Origin: Spirodela intermedia
Lineage: Eukaryota; Streptophyta; Magnoliopsida; Alismatales; Araceae
Direction of reading: 5' to 3'
Length of the DNA stretch: 64,000 nucleotides
Assembly (NCBI GenBank): GCA_902729315.2
Contig: LR746280.1
Span: 344,001 to 408,000 of the forward strand
The position numbers and the translations under genes are program-made. Positions 13,801-25,824 of this stretch are shown piece after piece. How positions within the stretch are numbered: position 1 is the first letter of the stretch; the number at the start of each line of letters is the position of its first letter. Under the pieces are notes generated by a model. That model was not told the origin of the DNA, did not search any database, and was given only the letters and a program-made list of their open reading frames with translations.

Positions 13801-14150
13801 TGGCCCAAAATACTAAATTTCACCTTATATTATTTGATGAACACATAACACTTATAAATCTAATTTTCTAATCTTCTGGTCATTAAGTAAACTATGATTT
13901 TTCAACTTCATTCTTTTCAATTGATATGGCACAAACATGTGTACAATAGTTGTGTATAATTATTTAGCACTATGATGTTACCATAGATAATAAAGGCTAC
14001 CAAACAACTTTAATTTCATCGTAATCAAAACACCTTTAGAAATTTATAATATATTATTTTTAGTAATAACAATACTTAAGTTGGTCTTCAAAAATTGAAG
14101 ATATCGTGTTCTTCTTCAATTTTGTAATGTGATGTAGTTCTAAAGTTTTG
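10850..14150 (-). mobile_element. Decayed Ty1/Copia retrotransposon
   Basis: Read on the minus strand, scattered fragments follow the order of a Copia polyprotein. They include gag-like sequence (about 14070-14200), an integrase-like piece at 13545-13823 (GHRTKDIVGYIYSNFW, like the Copia HRTKG-DYIHSDLWG block), and reverse transcriptase (about 12350-12860, including a damaged YVDD box). An RNase H-like end follows (about 11640-12010, GYVLTLFGCIISS and similar), then a C-terminal LDLVNL near 11480-11520. Frames are broken by many stops and shifts. At about 10850-11150 the sequence resembles a Copia LTR R/U5 region, with a CTTGTATACTTACTC-like block read as complement. I could not find a matching LTR at the other end, a primer binding site or target-site duplications. 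The element is dead and old; the limits are approximate. Confidence 0.75.
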
Positions 14151-14818
14151 ATGACATCATCAAACATTTGTCCACTGACAATTTTTGAAGTGCAGCTCAA
14201 CGTTTGCTCTGTTTATAAAGCATTAGATCTGATGAGATTCTAACCCAACTAACATGAGGAGTAGTAGTTGGTGTGTTCTATCCAAGATGTTTTGTGTATA
14301 TATTTTTTGTTTCAAATATATATGTTATTTTCTATTATTTTATGGAACCCTATCTACCAAACATATGTTTTCTTTCATTCTCATACAAACACTAACCATG
14401 ATTTGTATATCTAAAATGTTCTTTTGAATATTCATTGACTATCAGGAGAAATATTTACTTTCTCAAGTTTTTTCTAGTCATGGTTTCATGATTTATTTTT
14501 TGTTATTTTTTGTGATATCACATCTTGGAAAAAGACCTTATGACTTTTGTATGTAAGATTCAGATGATATATAACTCAAAGCATGAGAGTGATTCCAATT
14601 GGTTGGCTTATATAGGTTAGGTGGTCAAAAATGTAATTTTGTATGTTGAATATTGTCCAGTTGTACTTTTACTCAGTTGGCTTATAGATGACATTCTTAG
14701 AAAACAACGAATATGCTGGTCGTATAGGCAGATAAATGCTTACATCAGCCCACCCCCCCTTACAAACAAAGATACAATTTTTTGAAAAAAAATAATAAAT
14801 AAATAATTATTATAATCA
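14151..14818. other. AT-rich spacer between Copia remnant and FATB
   Basis: AT-rich sequence without a recognisable gene. It probably holds the outer end of the Copia remnant and, near 14750-14818, the 3' untranslated region of FATB. Confidence 0.4.
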
Positions 14819-15622
14819 TCACTGACAACCGCCGTGAGTTGCCGGGATGCCGGCGGATTTGGGCAGCCACTTGGTCCTTCCCCTGACGACCTCCGGCCCG
14901 CTCTCGAGGCGGAGGAGGTGGTGGCACTCCACGCCGCCGCCGCTGAGTTCGACGATCGTGGTGAGGGACCGCAGGACGCTGTCCCTCTGACACTCCCTCC
15001 GGTACTCCAGAGTCAAGCTGGTCAGCTCGTGGCTCTCCAAGATCGAGGTGGGGATGCTCTGAAAATGGAGAAGAAACCCAGTTTAGGGCAGAGCTTCTGA
15101 GGGGGAGGGGGAGATTCTTCAAAGATCTTGAGAGAGAAGACTCAAGAATCTCGTCGAGAACATGAAAAAGTAAACGGTTAAGAGAGAGAGAGGAGTCACC
15201 TCGAGGACCCAAGAGATGTACTTCACATTGTTCACGTGCTGGTTGCAATCTAAGTCAGTCCACCGGGCCTGCAAGGTCAACAGGGGGATGGATGAAGAGG
15301 TCAGTCCCTGAGAGAACAGAATCAACCCAAGCATACTGGCGATAGATTGATGAAGACTTCAAGGGTAGCTGTTATCGAAGACTCTTACGCTTAAGCCTTC
15401 CCGAACATAATCCGCGGTCTCCTCATCGACCTTCTCTACCTTCCTGTCGTCCTGCTCCACAGTTGACGTTCTTTCGAAGAAAAATGGTTGTATTTCTGCT
15501 CTTACTTCCTCTGGCATTTTGGACAGTTTCCTTGTGTGCCTGTTCATCATCACCCATGTGCTGCATTTCAAGAGAAACGGGTAAGGAATCCCCTCAAAAG
15601 ATAATAGCATTCATGAGGAGAG

Positions 15623-15667
<45 letters not shown>

Positions 15668-16678
15668 ATACATCAGAAACAGGTGCTGACCTGGTCGCTC
15701 TGATGAGGATTCTGTCTGTGCGGGCATCTCGTATCTCCCATTCTCGGCGCATTCCATTTTTGCCTGACGAAGAAACCCAACTATCTACTTGAACAGCATC
15801 TCCCCTGAAGAAAATAGAACACCATTAATCTTTGATGAGTTAAAGGATAGTATCGCCTTCTTGCTAGAATTATACCGGAATTTTCCGCAGAAATAAAATC
15901 AGTCGGTTAGTAGAGAATCAATGCAGCGGTTCGGACGGGTGCAGCTTACCAGGAAGGGTACTGTTCCACGAGGACCTGCATCCTTGCCACAACCCATATA
16001 AGGCCCCTTTTGCTCATCTCTGGTGTAGCACCAAAACCATCGTTCAGAAAGCCAGCAACCCTGGCATGATTCAGAGATGTCTCCTGAAACAGAGAATACA
16101 AAGGGAGTTTCAGACTTCACTTTATACTGCAAGGAAAACACAAGAACATGACGAGCAGAGAGATCTGGACTTCTGACCTGCAAATGGTTCAATAGTGTCT
16201 CTATAGAGGCTGTTTTATCGGCTCCAACTTCGTACGACCTAATAGAGAAGTTCTGTCTGAAAATCATCCCGTCCTGAATAAGCCTGCCTATGTCAGATGC
16301 TCCGGCGGTTGTCTGTGCCTCCTTGGGCCCGTGATCAAGAATGGCCCGCTGTTTCTCAGCTGCCAGATAGAGGGAGGTGATGCCCGCAAGGATCACACTC
16401 CAATCGGGCGATTCGTCGTAGAACGTGCTAGGCAGGCTGTCGTCCCCAGTTTTTGGGGAACTAGTTCTCAGGGCGACGTTCGTTCCATTAACCATGGGCG
16501 CGGCTTGAGCACTTGCCGTGGCCTGCATTCTCCCTGAGGAAGACATGGGGAGTTTGGACTTGAGACCTCGAACCTCCAAACTGTCAGGTCCCCAATTTGT
16601 CGTGGAGGCCGTGGCTGAGGCAGCACGGGCAGAAGGGGCAACCAAGAAAGCTGAGGCGGGAGAGGCGGCGGCTGCCAT
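14819..16678 (-). CDS. FATB: Palmitoyl-acyl carrier protein thioesterase FatB, plastid
   Basis: Hydrolyses saturated acyl-ACP, chiefly 16:0, ending fatty acid synthesis in the plastid so that free fatty acids can leave for the endoplasmic reticulum. Six coding exons (16678-16178, 16083-15950, 15804-15691, 15560-15389, 15268-15200, 15058-14819) join in phase to 409 residues, the normal FatB length. A Ser/Ala-rich transit peptide precedes the FatB hydrophobic anchor SPDWSVILAGITSLYLAAEK. The hotdog domain carries the catalytic set by family position: Asp314, Asn316 and His318 in DLDCNQHVN, and Cys353 in YRRECQRD. The spacing of 35 residues between His and Cys matches known FatB enzymes. FatB is preferred over FatA because of the anchor and the N-terminal exon. 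A CT tract (sense strand) lies in the intron before 15560. Confidence 0.95.
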
Positions 16679-17375
16679 GGTATGAAAAAAACAGTATCCT
16701 CCGCCAAGAGTATACCAGTCGACAACCAAAATCCAGCACCTAAAATACAAGAATCAGCAAACTAACACGCATGAGATTGAGAGATAAACTCGAGGTGAAG
16801 ACGGGGAAGGGGGGGACAAGTCAGGGATTATCCCGTTTCCCCCCAAAGAACGCGACAAATGGTGAGGCCGATAGAGAACAAAAACAAGCCAGATAAATTA
16901 ACATCGCTAAGAAATGGACTAGTTGACTGCACAGGACGCGATAAATCAAACCGCAGGGGTCTAATCTCGCACGCCGACTTGCAATAACCTTAGCTTATTG
17001 CGGCCTCGAGAACGGGGAAAGAAAACAGGCCGAGCAGTAGAAAAATCAACCAATGGCGATCAGTTCATCGAATAAATTCAAATTCCTCGATGGCAACCAT
17101 GGAACGAGAATCTGTTGCCACACTACAAGAGAACCGATGCCAAATTCCGTCCGGGGGAAAGGCCTTCGGACGCAGGAGGCAGCAGTGCATACCTCTCAGG
17201 AGGGACTAATTGAGACCGCTCCTACTTTAGCTCCACGGTGTTCTGAGTTGCAGATCAACTCCCCTCTCCGAGGCGGCAAGCAGTGTTGGATCACACCTTA
17301 GAACGAGGGTCAGAGGAGTACGGAGAGAAGAGAGAGCGTGGGGAACTGCTGTGTATTATGGAGCAGCTTGTGTGT
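16679..17375 (-). other. FATB 5' leader with an intron
   Basis: On the minus strand a good acceptor (TTGTATTTTAG) ends at 16741, and the leader then runs 16740-16679 into the FATB start codon. A plausible donor (GAGAG then GTATGC) lies near 17192. That would make a leader intron of about 450 bases and a first untranslated exon of about 17370-17193. The exon limits are inference. Confidence 0.55.
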
Positions 17376-17395
17376 TGAGAGAGAACAAGGTGAGG

Positions 17396-17406
17396 AGTAT
17401 TTATAG
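17396..17406 (-). promoter_or_regulatory. TATA box of FATB
   Basis: CTATAAATACT on the minus strand, about 30 bases before the presumed first leader exon and in the right orientation for FATB. Confidence 0.6.
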
Positions 17407-17874
17407 TGCTCCCTCCCCGCCTCCTTGACGAGAGAAGGGAATATTACGCCCCGACCCCCCAGCGGGCACATTAAAAAACACTGAGAATTCTGGGTTTTTT
17501 CGCAGCACTTAACGGCGAAGGACAGCCAGCCGTCGCCTTCCCGCGGTCGGTTTTGGAACCGCCGTCTTCAGTCTACCCCGTTCTCCGTCAAGTCCGACGG
17601 TTCAACATCGACGGCCACCTCATCCGTTCTACCTTGCGAAAGTTTGAAGGCAATCTGTGGGACAGTCGCCATCGTCGCCGTCGCGCCGCCACCTTCTCCC
17701 CACTTCTAGGCTACTTCCTGGTGAACAGTTTGTGGATGAGGAGGAAGTAACCGACCACTTCCCGCCAACTACGAAACCTCCGTTCTTCCGGCGGCGCCAA
17801 AGGTTTCCGGCGACGGGCCGATTCCCGGTGGCGTGTTTCCCGGCGACCAACCCGGGGAACCCAACGATGCTCCG

Positions 17875-18245
17875 GCGAGAGGGTCGTCTACCCATTTCTT
17901 CAGTTCGTCCGACAGAAAAAGATATAATCCGTGTTTTATGCAGTGAGGAGTTCAATATCTTTGGAGTCTGTCGATCCAAAGTTGTGAGCGGTTGATAGTG
18001 GAGGCGGTCTCTGATTTGCCGCAGTCAACGGCGTCGTCCCTGACCGTGAGATGAATGACCCCGCGAGAGGGTCGTCTACCCATTTCTTCAATTCATCCGG
18101 CAGAAAAAGAGTATAATCCGTGTGTCATGCGGTATGGAACTGAATATTTTTGGAGTTCGTCGATCCGTGGTAGTGAGTACTAGGTGGCGGCGACGGTCTC
18201 TGATTTGTCGCAGTCAACGTTGGCGTCGCTGACCGTGGGATGATG
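17875..18245. repeat. 188-bp imperfect tandem duplication
   Basis: Two head-to-tail copies start at 17875 and 18063 (GCGAGAGGGTCGTCTACCC in both). The second ends near 18245. The copies match over nearly their whole length with scattered base changes and small indels. Neither carries a conserved ORF. Confidence 0.85.
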
Positions 18246-18308
18246 TCGTCTGAGAGAGTCAACGGCGGAGGCTTCTGCCCGCCGGGGCGGTCGATCGTCG
18301 TGGCGGGT

Positions 18309-18341
<33 letters not shown>
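18309..18341 (+). repeat. G homopolymer of 33 bases
   Basis: Thirty-three consecutive G directly after the tandem duplication. It could form a G-quadruplex, or its length may be a sequencing or assembly artefact. Confidence 0.9.
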
Positions 18342-18840
18342 CTTGGGTACTGGTCAACGGTATCTTCTCCTGGATCTTCTTTAATTGGGCAAAGGCGGCC
18401 CACAATAAGGTATTGTGGGCCATAATTTTAGTAAAATAATATTTTAATACTCCAAATTATTTAAAATGATTATGTGTAGAGAAAATATTTGAAAACGATG
18501 ACGACACCGATGTGCATGTATTTTGCACGCGATTAATTATTGCAAATAAAATAATATTAAGACCCAAAAATATCGAGAAGATATTATTAATTAAATTATT
18601 TTATTTTATTTTATTTATCCTAAAAAATAACAGTCCCATTATTTGTAGAACATTTATAGAAGACAAAATATGACGTCACGCCGAATCGATGCGGCCCACT
18701 AACAGCCCGTTCGATTTACCTTACCGCCTGCCTCTTAAAATGGCTCTTTCTACGGCCCATTATAAAGGCGCGCCATTGGGCCCATTAAGAGCCCATCTAG
18801 TGCCACGTCTGTTTTGTTGGGGGGCGCAATATCCTTGGTC

Positions 18841-21135
18841 GGGGCGTACCGAGCTTTATTAGGGTTTCGACGCGCCCTTATCGCTTATCACATCTTTCTG
18901 CTCGTCTTTTCTCCGAGGAGTTGCTCCTCTGCGGGCGGCCGCTGCTTCCCCTGAGGAAAGATCTCCACCTCAGACAAGGGAAGGTTCTGCGATTGGGGCT
19001 TCGGTTCGGCAAGGTCCTCTATTTCTCCTCGTTCTTTTTTTTAGTCCTACGGGTTATTCTGCTGTATGATTTCTTCCTCGTAGAGATATACCAAGGATTG
19101 GGAGGAAATCGAGAGGGATGTTAGGTCTGGGTTGATCCCTTTGGTGGGACTCCAGGTCATGGATGGGAAGTTGCCTCCGCTGTCACGTTCACCTTCTTGT
19201 ACGTATTTGTACATCTCGCTGGTGTTTGTCTCACACTTCGAGCCGATCCCGATCCCTTGGATACCTAAGGCTATCTTTGTTTTTCCTATTTTAATTTAAC
19301 GCGCTCGGTCGTTTTTTTCTCTATCATTTCGTTTATGTCAACCATTGCTCAACTGGGGTGTTTAATTTGTGCCTACGTTCTGTCATATTCGATGTTGTGA
19401 CATGTGTCCTCGCTATTCTTTCGGTAGATCTTTTTTTTTCGGTGTTAGATATTCTTTCGCAATACTGATCTAGTACCCAATTCAGTTTATGTCACCGACA
19501 ATCTATGATTCTTCTTTATTTTTCACTGTGCGAAGTTTCAGCTCCATTATCATCACTTCTATAACTCGTTCACTGATTTTATTGATCACATCTGCGTGAA
19601 CTTCAGTTTATGGTTGTTCATAGTATTTGGCAGCGACCGATTTGGATACACTTTTTTCTATGTTTGTGAAGAATTTGGTACGCCTCATTCATTATCGATT
19701 ATGATTCTCCACATGTTTAGAATAAATTCAAATTCCTTCATTTTTTTAATTATTGATTATGGTTCCATTCATGTGATTGTCTTGATTTATGTCATTCGAA
19801 ATGTTCCCTATCTCTTGCTTTTATTACCTTTTGCATTCAGATGCAAATTTTTGATGCGATTGCATCATTATTCTTTACTAGATTCATGATGCTTAAAATC
19901 CATCATCATGTGTCTGTCACCGTTATTTGTGCATCATGTTAAGTGATACTTTTGCTCTCATACTCGATGGTATAATGACTTTACAGAATGGCGTCATTAC
20001 GTCAGTTGCACGTCAAATTTCCTTATTTATGGGACGTTATTTGTGCGTCATCACGTCATTCTGTCTTCATTCTTATGCTGTATCGCGGTCATCATTATTT
20101 ACGGGTTCTATTTCTCCATCAATAGATGTATAATAGCTTTGGTTTGGAGAATGTGCTGGATTGTTTCAAAAAGAAAGTGAACTTGAGTCTGCTATAGAGG
20201 GAAAAAGTTCTCTGTAAATGTACGTTGACACAGAAGCTGCTTCTGATACCCTTAATGAATATGAGCAGGCTTCCATATCTTTATGACGAAGGGAACGCTC
20301 TTCGTCTGATAAAGGGGTTTCAAATAATATCATTTGGTTGAACCTAAAAATTTATTTCTTCTGGTTCTCAATTTCATCGTTTTCTTTTTGGCAGAAATTT
20401 CAATGTTCAATTCTACCTTTTTCTCTACAACGTTCTTTTTTTCTAAACTGTCGCATATTTTTTCTTAATATACAACCGTCCGTGCGAATCAAAATCTGCC
20501 AGGCTGGCAAGCAGATCATTTCAGTCTTCTTGTCAATAGAATTCTTGAGATCTGTTCATATACGTTCAATACAGATATAGATGATCGTGATCTTATTGTG
20601 AAAGCGGAAACATGTGCTTGCGCTTTAGAATCGTAGGAATAAGAATGGTTGCATTGCAGTTTCTTTTTTCAAGCCCTAATCAGGGAAGAACAAAAATCGT
20701 TGATCTTTGACCAGGATTTGATGTTCATTTCGGTGCATCATGCATGAAGGGCGTTTATGTTTTCCCCCTGGACTTCAAATTTTGTGTTCATGCGCTCATA
20801 TCGTTCTAGAAACAAGTGAAATTTGTGATTCTTAGATAGAATTGAGCGTGTGTAGAAGCCATGACATAGTATTATGTACGACGTGTTTATGTACTCCTTC
20901 CTCTTTTTTCTCCCAGTGTCTGTGAATAGTTAACGTAGATAGGGAGGGTTGGAAGGAGAGGTTGGTAGATACCGTCCAAGGATATTGCATGAGGAGGGAG
21001 ATTTATTTAATTGTGAGCTCTTTTCCTACTTATTATTGACATAACCTCACCTTTTCTCGAAGGAAAACTGTGCAGTGGTGTGAGACGTCCTGGATAGGAG
21101 AAAGGGGGAGGGTGTGTGTGTGTGTGTGTGTGTGT

Positions 21136-21224
<89 letters not shown>

Positions 21225-21547
21225 TGAGTGAGTGAGTACCAGTTGTTTGAGATTTGTCTTCTGGGCAAGTCCTCTAATTTGGTACTTTTGTCTTGTTTTC
21301 AGTCATGTTTATGGAGATTGCAGAGAACGTGTAATATGTGTAAATTATATTTCACTTTGAAGTTCTGTCTTTGGGTGCTGGGTGCATGTCTATATTTACT
21401 TTTTTTATAAACTTTGAAGGACTGTTAGTTCTCTAAAGTCCAGATGCCGTATTTTTTTCCCAATACCCGTGCTTTTAGCATATTCTCAGAGTTTCGATTA
21501 ATTTGGCTTCCCAGTAATTACAAGTAACATGAACATGTTCATTGCAG
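18841..21547 (+). other. 5' leader and long leader intron of the TFIIS/SPOC gene
   Basis: GC-rich leader sequence runs from about 18850 to 19014 and meets a plausible donor (GGCAAG then GTCCTC). A T-rich intron-like stretch follows to 21547, where TTGCAG directly precedes the start codon. No ORF in the stretch looks real. Inside it lies a compound microsatellite (21111-21236). Leader limits are inference. Confidence 0.5.
21111..21236 (+). repeat. Compound microsatellite (TG, GA, GACA, GAGT)
   Basis: A run of TG units turns into GA units, then GACA units, imperfect GACAGA units and finally GAGT units, about 125 bases in all. It lies in the leader intron of the TFIIS/SPOC gene. Confidence 0.9.
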
Positions 21548-24500
21548 ATGGACCAGTCCAGCCAAGGCCAAGAATCCTTCGTAAATATGAATCCTCTGAC
21601 ATCTGTCAACAGACAACCTGCATATATTAGTAAACCCCCCGTGCCTGTTAGCCTGGTATCACTTTTTTCGATGGACGAACAACCCGCACAAGTGGGTCTC
21701 TTGCACAACATGCAAAATATTATGCCTTACAACATGGGGGTCCCTCAGTTCTCAAGAAATCCGTCGCTGATTCAGGTAGGAGCTTTACCCGCGCTCCAAA
21801 GCTTCTGTTTTTCATACTCTGGGTCCCCATCAATAACGGTTTAGTTATTTCCACAGATGGAGCAATCGCCGAGGGCCCTTGGTTCCTCATCTGGCAAGCT
21901 GATGCTGCAGAAGCCTTCGTTATCAAACAAGCAGCAGTCGGCACATCCGGATTCAGCCTCGAAGATCCCGAGCCTGATTCCTGCGAACCAGGGAACCAAG
22001 ATAATGTCAACATTTAGGTTACCCCAGATGGAAAATTTGGCCCAGATTGCAATACCTCCGAATCTTGGTCATCAGCAGCTTGCATCAAAAAATAAAAGAA
22101 AATCGCCCACAGAAAAGTCACCCAAGCCCCAGAATGTTTTCTCCGCCCATCAAGCCGCAATTCTAACCAACAGAAGAGCTTCGCCCGCTGAGAAGTCACT
22201 AAAAGCTCGAAACGAGTCTTTTGAATCAGTTAGATCAAAACTTCGGGAGTCCTTGGCTTCTGCGCTGGTTCTTGGGTCAGGTGAGAAAGCCAAGCCTCTA
22301 GATGTAGAGAAGTCCTATGCTCAGGAAACCAAGCCCAAAGACCCAATCACCGTCAGTCAACAAGGTGATATATCCTCTACGTCAGCTCCGCCGGAGACAC
22401 CTTTGGATCCCATGGGCAGAAATCATGATGTTGCCCATAAATCTGACGCTAGTAGTTTTGCAGGATTTGTTTCCATAGGCGAAAATGCAGATAACGTAGC
22501 CAATACGAGGGATTCTTTTGCAAAAGAGGAGGACACCCCATTCAACGACTTCGCCTTGAAAGATGACCTCTTGCAGGAAAATGGTCTCTGCTGGGTAGCG
22601 GACGTTGGTCCTGAAAGGTCTGAGTCGAGGGACGGTGGTGCCTCCAAACGGGCCAAGCTGGACCCTGATGAAATTGCAGTGGACCCCAAGGAATCAGAGG
22701 ATAGAAACCGAGCTCTGGCGGCTAGTATCGAAGCAGAACTGTTTAGGTTATTTGGAGGCGTGAATAAGAAGTACAAGGAGAAGGGTAGATCCCTACTGTT
22801 TAATCTCAAAGATCCGAGCAACCCCGAGCTACGGGAACGAGTAATATCTGGAGAAATAACCCCTCAGCGTCTCTGTTCTATGTCTGCTGAGGAGCTCGCT
22901 TCGAAAGAGCTCACGGAATGGCGGATCGCCAAGGCCGAGGAGTTTGCCCACATGGTGGTCCTGCCCGATTCAGATGTTGATTTAAGGCGCGTGGTGAAGA
23001 AGACCCATAAGGGAGAGTTTCAAGTGGAAGTCGAACGAGATGACAGTGGTTCAGTGGAGGTCGCCATTGGCGCAAATTCACTACCCCTAGTTCTGCCAAG
23101 AAGAGCGAGTGAACCAAAGAGCAATTCAAAATCGGTCAGCAATTCGAAACCAAATGAAGCTGATGGGTCTGATAATTCGGGGCTACCTGAGAATGCCGAC
23201 TCTGAAGCACTAGAACTCTCCAGCAACCTGACTACTCTTCCACACGACATGCAGGATCTGATAGTGGATGTAAAAGGTGCAGAAAACCTGCCTCCGATTG
23301 TGTCTCTTGACGAGTTCATGGAAGCCCTTGATTCCGAGCCGCCGTTTGAGAACTTGTCGGGAGGTGCCGAACAGCACCCACAGACAGATGATGGGGGAGC
23401 CGGCAGCTCAGATGCACAGGTCGATACTTCGTCAGGCAAACCAGATGGCAAGCCAGATGCAACTCCCAGTCGCACGCTCGCCGGAGACCCCTTGGATGCA
23501 TCTGCGTCTCAACCCGATGAAATCGAAGCTAAAGCAAAGGATGCAGACGCCGAGGATGACCCGGCAGTTGGAACTTCCAAGGCCGATGCAGAGAACCCCA
23601 CCCCGACTCTTGCATCCAATGGTGGACATTTATGGGAGGGTGTGATTCAGTTGAACATCTCTTCTCTTGTCACCGTCTTGGCCGTCTTCAGAAGGTTTGC
23701 TGCTTTCTTGAATCATCACTTCCGCTCTTCTTCGATACAAACTAATAGCTTCATCTCCCGGCCTCTATTTTGCGCTAAATGATTAAAAAAATATGATCTG
23801 TGGCGTCCTTTTCATTTAATCCTCTTTTTTTTTTTTTTTTTTGGTAAAATAGTATGCACGAATTACCATACTTGGTTGTGTTTCAAGCTCGGCTCTCTGA
23901 TCTCTGTTTCTTCTGTGGCAGCGGCGAGAAGGTGTCCACCAAGGACTGGCCCACTTTCGTGGAGGTCAAGGGGAGAGTCCGGGTCGAAGCCTTTGAGAAG
24001 TTCCTCCGGGACCTTCCTCTCTCCAAAAGCCGTGCTATGATGGTAGTTCCCTCCGCCGACGCATTGCACTGCTTCGTTGACCCCACTGTCATTGACCCAC
24101 CGATTCGTTCTTCCTTCCGGCTACATCTGGTTTTGAGTACTGCCCGGAAGAGGGCCGTCATTTCTCGCCCCAGAGTGGCGACTTCTGTGTATGATCAGAG
24201 TTTGAAAATCTTCGACCAAATGATGCCTTGTGAGGGGAGGAGGAGATATAAGTTCGCCGTTGCAAATAGCCGTTGACTATTATTATTATTATTATTAGTA
24301 TTATTAAAACTTAGTGCCATAAGATGAAGAATTGTGGAATATAGTACGTTCGGATCTCTGATTCCTACGTTTCTGAGGTCAAAGATTTCGGGCTTTTTAC
24401 TGTTTTTAGATGCTCTCCGCCGCCGCTTATGTATTCTGTTGAAAGCTCGGCGACTGACCCTGGCTGCTTCTCTGTGCGCAGGTGGTCGATCTTCGCTGGA

Positions 24501-24637
24501 AGGAGGGGTCCCCCGAGGGGGGCCTTAGGGCCATCTCCGAGGTGAGCTTCCTCTCCCCCTCTTGCAGAGCTTCATCCTCTTCTTCTTCTTCTTCTTCTTC
24601 TTCCTTCTAAGGTTCTTCCTTGATGTTGACGACGCCG

Positions 24638-24677
<40 letters not shown>

Positions 24678-25574
24678 AATCTATCCTCCTTGGTGGTGTT
24701 GCAGGCGGTGGAGTCGTACGTAGCGGATGGGAGGCTGGGGTACGTTGAGCCCTGCCCGGGGGTGGAGCTCTACGTGTGCCCGCCGGGAGGGAAGACCGCG
24801 CAGATGCTCGGCGAGCACGCTGCCGCGGTGGCGGAGCCAGCGGAGGCCGCGGCGCCGGCCGAGGGCGGCCTGGTGGGCGTAGTTGTATGGCGGAGGGCGC
24901 TGGTGGAGTCCCCCAGACTGCTCTCCTCCTCCCACCACCACCACCACCAAAAACATTCCTCCTCTTCCAAAAGATCGTCCCTTTCTAGGAAACAGCAACA
25001 GCGCCCCCTCCCCGGTAGCCTCACCCGCGAGCCCCCCGCCGAGCTCAACCCCAAGCCCAGGGCGGAGGACGCCGGCGAGGACCTCCCGCCGGGGTTCGGC
25101 CCCGCCGGCGCCGGCGCGGGGGAGGAAGACGACCTTCCTGAGTTCGACTTCCGCAGAGGCTCCCTACCCGCTGCGGCGGCGCCGCGGCCGGCGTACCACA
25201 TGAGGGAGCTGATACATAAATATGGCCAGGGCGAGGGTGCAGCAGCTGTTGCCGGCCGTGTGCAGCTTACCCCCGCGCGGCCGTGGGAGGACGACGACGA
25301 CGACGATATTCCCGAGTGGCGGCCTCAGACAGTGCGTCCCCATCCTCCTCAGCAGGCGTTCTTGCCCCATCTGACAAATCAACGGCAGCAGCAGCAGCAG
25401 TTCATCGTCCCCCCTCCGCCAGAGCATCCGCAGTTCCTTCCCCGCGCCGCCGCCCAGCCCGGCGGGTGGGGGCCCTACGGCGGTAGGCCGATGGATGGAC
25501 AAGGCTTTGCGGCGGGAGACCAGCGGAGTGCGATGGACTGGAGATACGATGTACCTAGGAGCAGGGGCTTGTGA
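21548..25574 (+). CDS. TFIIS-middle and SPOC domain transcription regulator
   Basis: Nuclear protein of the plant Bye1/DIDO-like family with a TFIIS central domain and a SPOC domain. Relatives bind RNA polymerase II or its C-terminal tail and tune elongation. Exons 21548-21775, 21857-23694, 23922-24042, 24482-24541 and 24705-25574 join in phase to 1038 residues. Residues 1-350 are polar and low in complexity. The TFIIS middle domain spans about 357-470 (EAELFRLFGGVNKKYKEKGR, RERVISGEITPQRLCSMSAE). The SPOC domain starts near 665 (LWEGVIQLNISSLVTV) and ends near 815 (GGLVGVVVWRR), and is split over four exons. The C-terminal 220 residues hold His, Asp, Gln and Pro tracts (DDDDDDIPEW). No PHD finger is seen, unlike animal DIDO. 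The start is the first ATG right after an acceptor; a second Met at residue 77 is possible. Confidence 0.85.
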
Positions 25575-25824
25575 CCGTCTCTTCTACCCTTCCCGATGTA
25601 CCGATCCCTCTGTACCAGGTTCTTTCCATGAGCGCCGTCTTTTGTTATGGTAGTCTTAGTCTTCATGACGATCTCCGTTCCCTCTTAACTTCGACTGCCT
25701 TCTTCCTTCCCGCATCAATAAGCTACAGTACTGCGTGATATCGTGTGGAAGGAAGAGTAGTTGAATCCCGTTGACATCTTGTATGCATAATAAATATGAA
25801 CATTAATCGCCCATCCTCCCTATT

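Larger units (their letters stand above)
17407..18840. other. Spacer between the divergent FATB and TFIIS/SPOC genes
   Basis: Both neighbouring genes point away from this stretch, so it holds two promoters. It contains a tandem duplication (17875-18245), a G homopolymer (18309-18341), then AT-rich sequence (18420-18680). A more GC-rich part before 18840 includes AGGGTTT near 18861, typical of plant promoters. No coding gene is supported. Confidence 0.5.
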
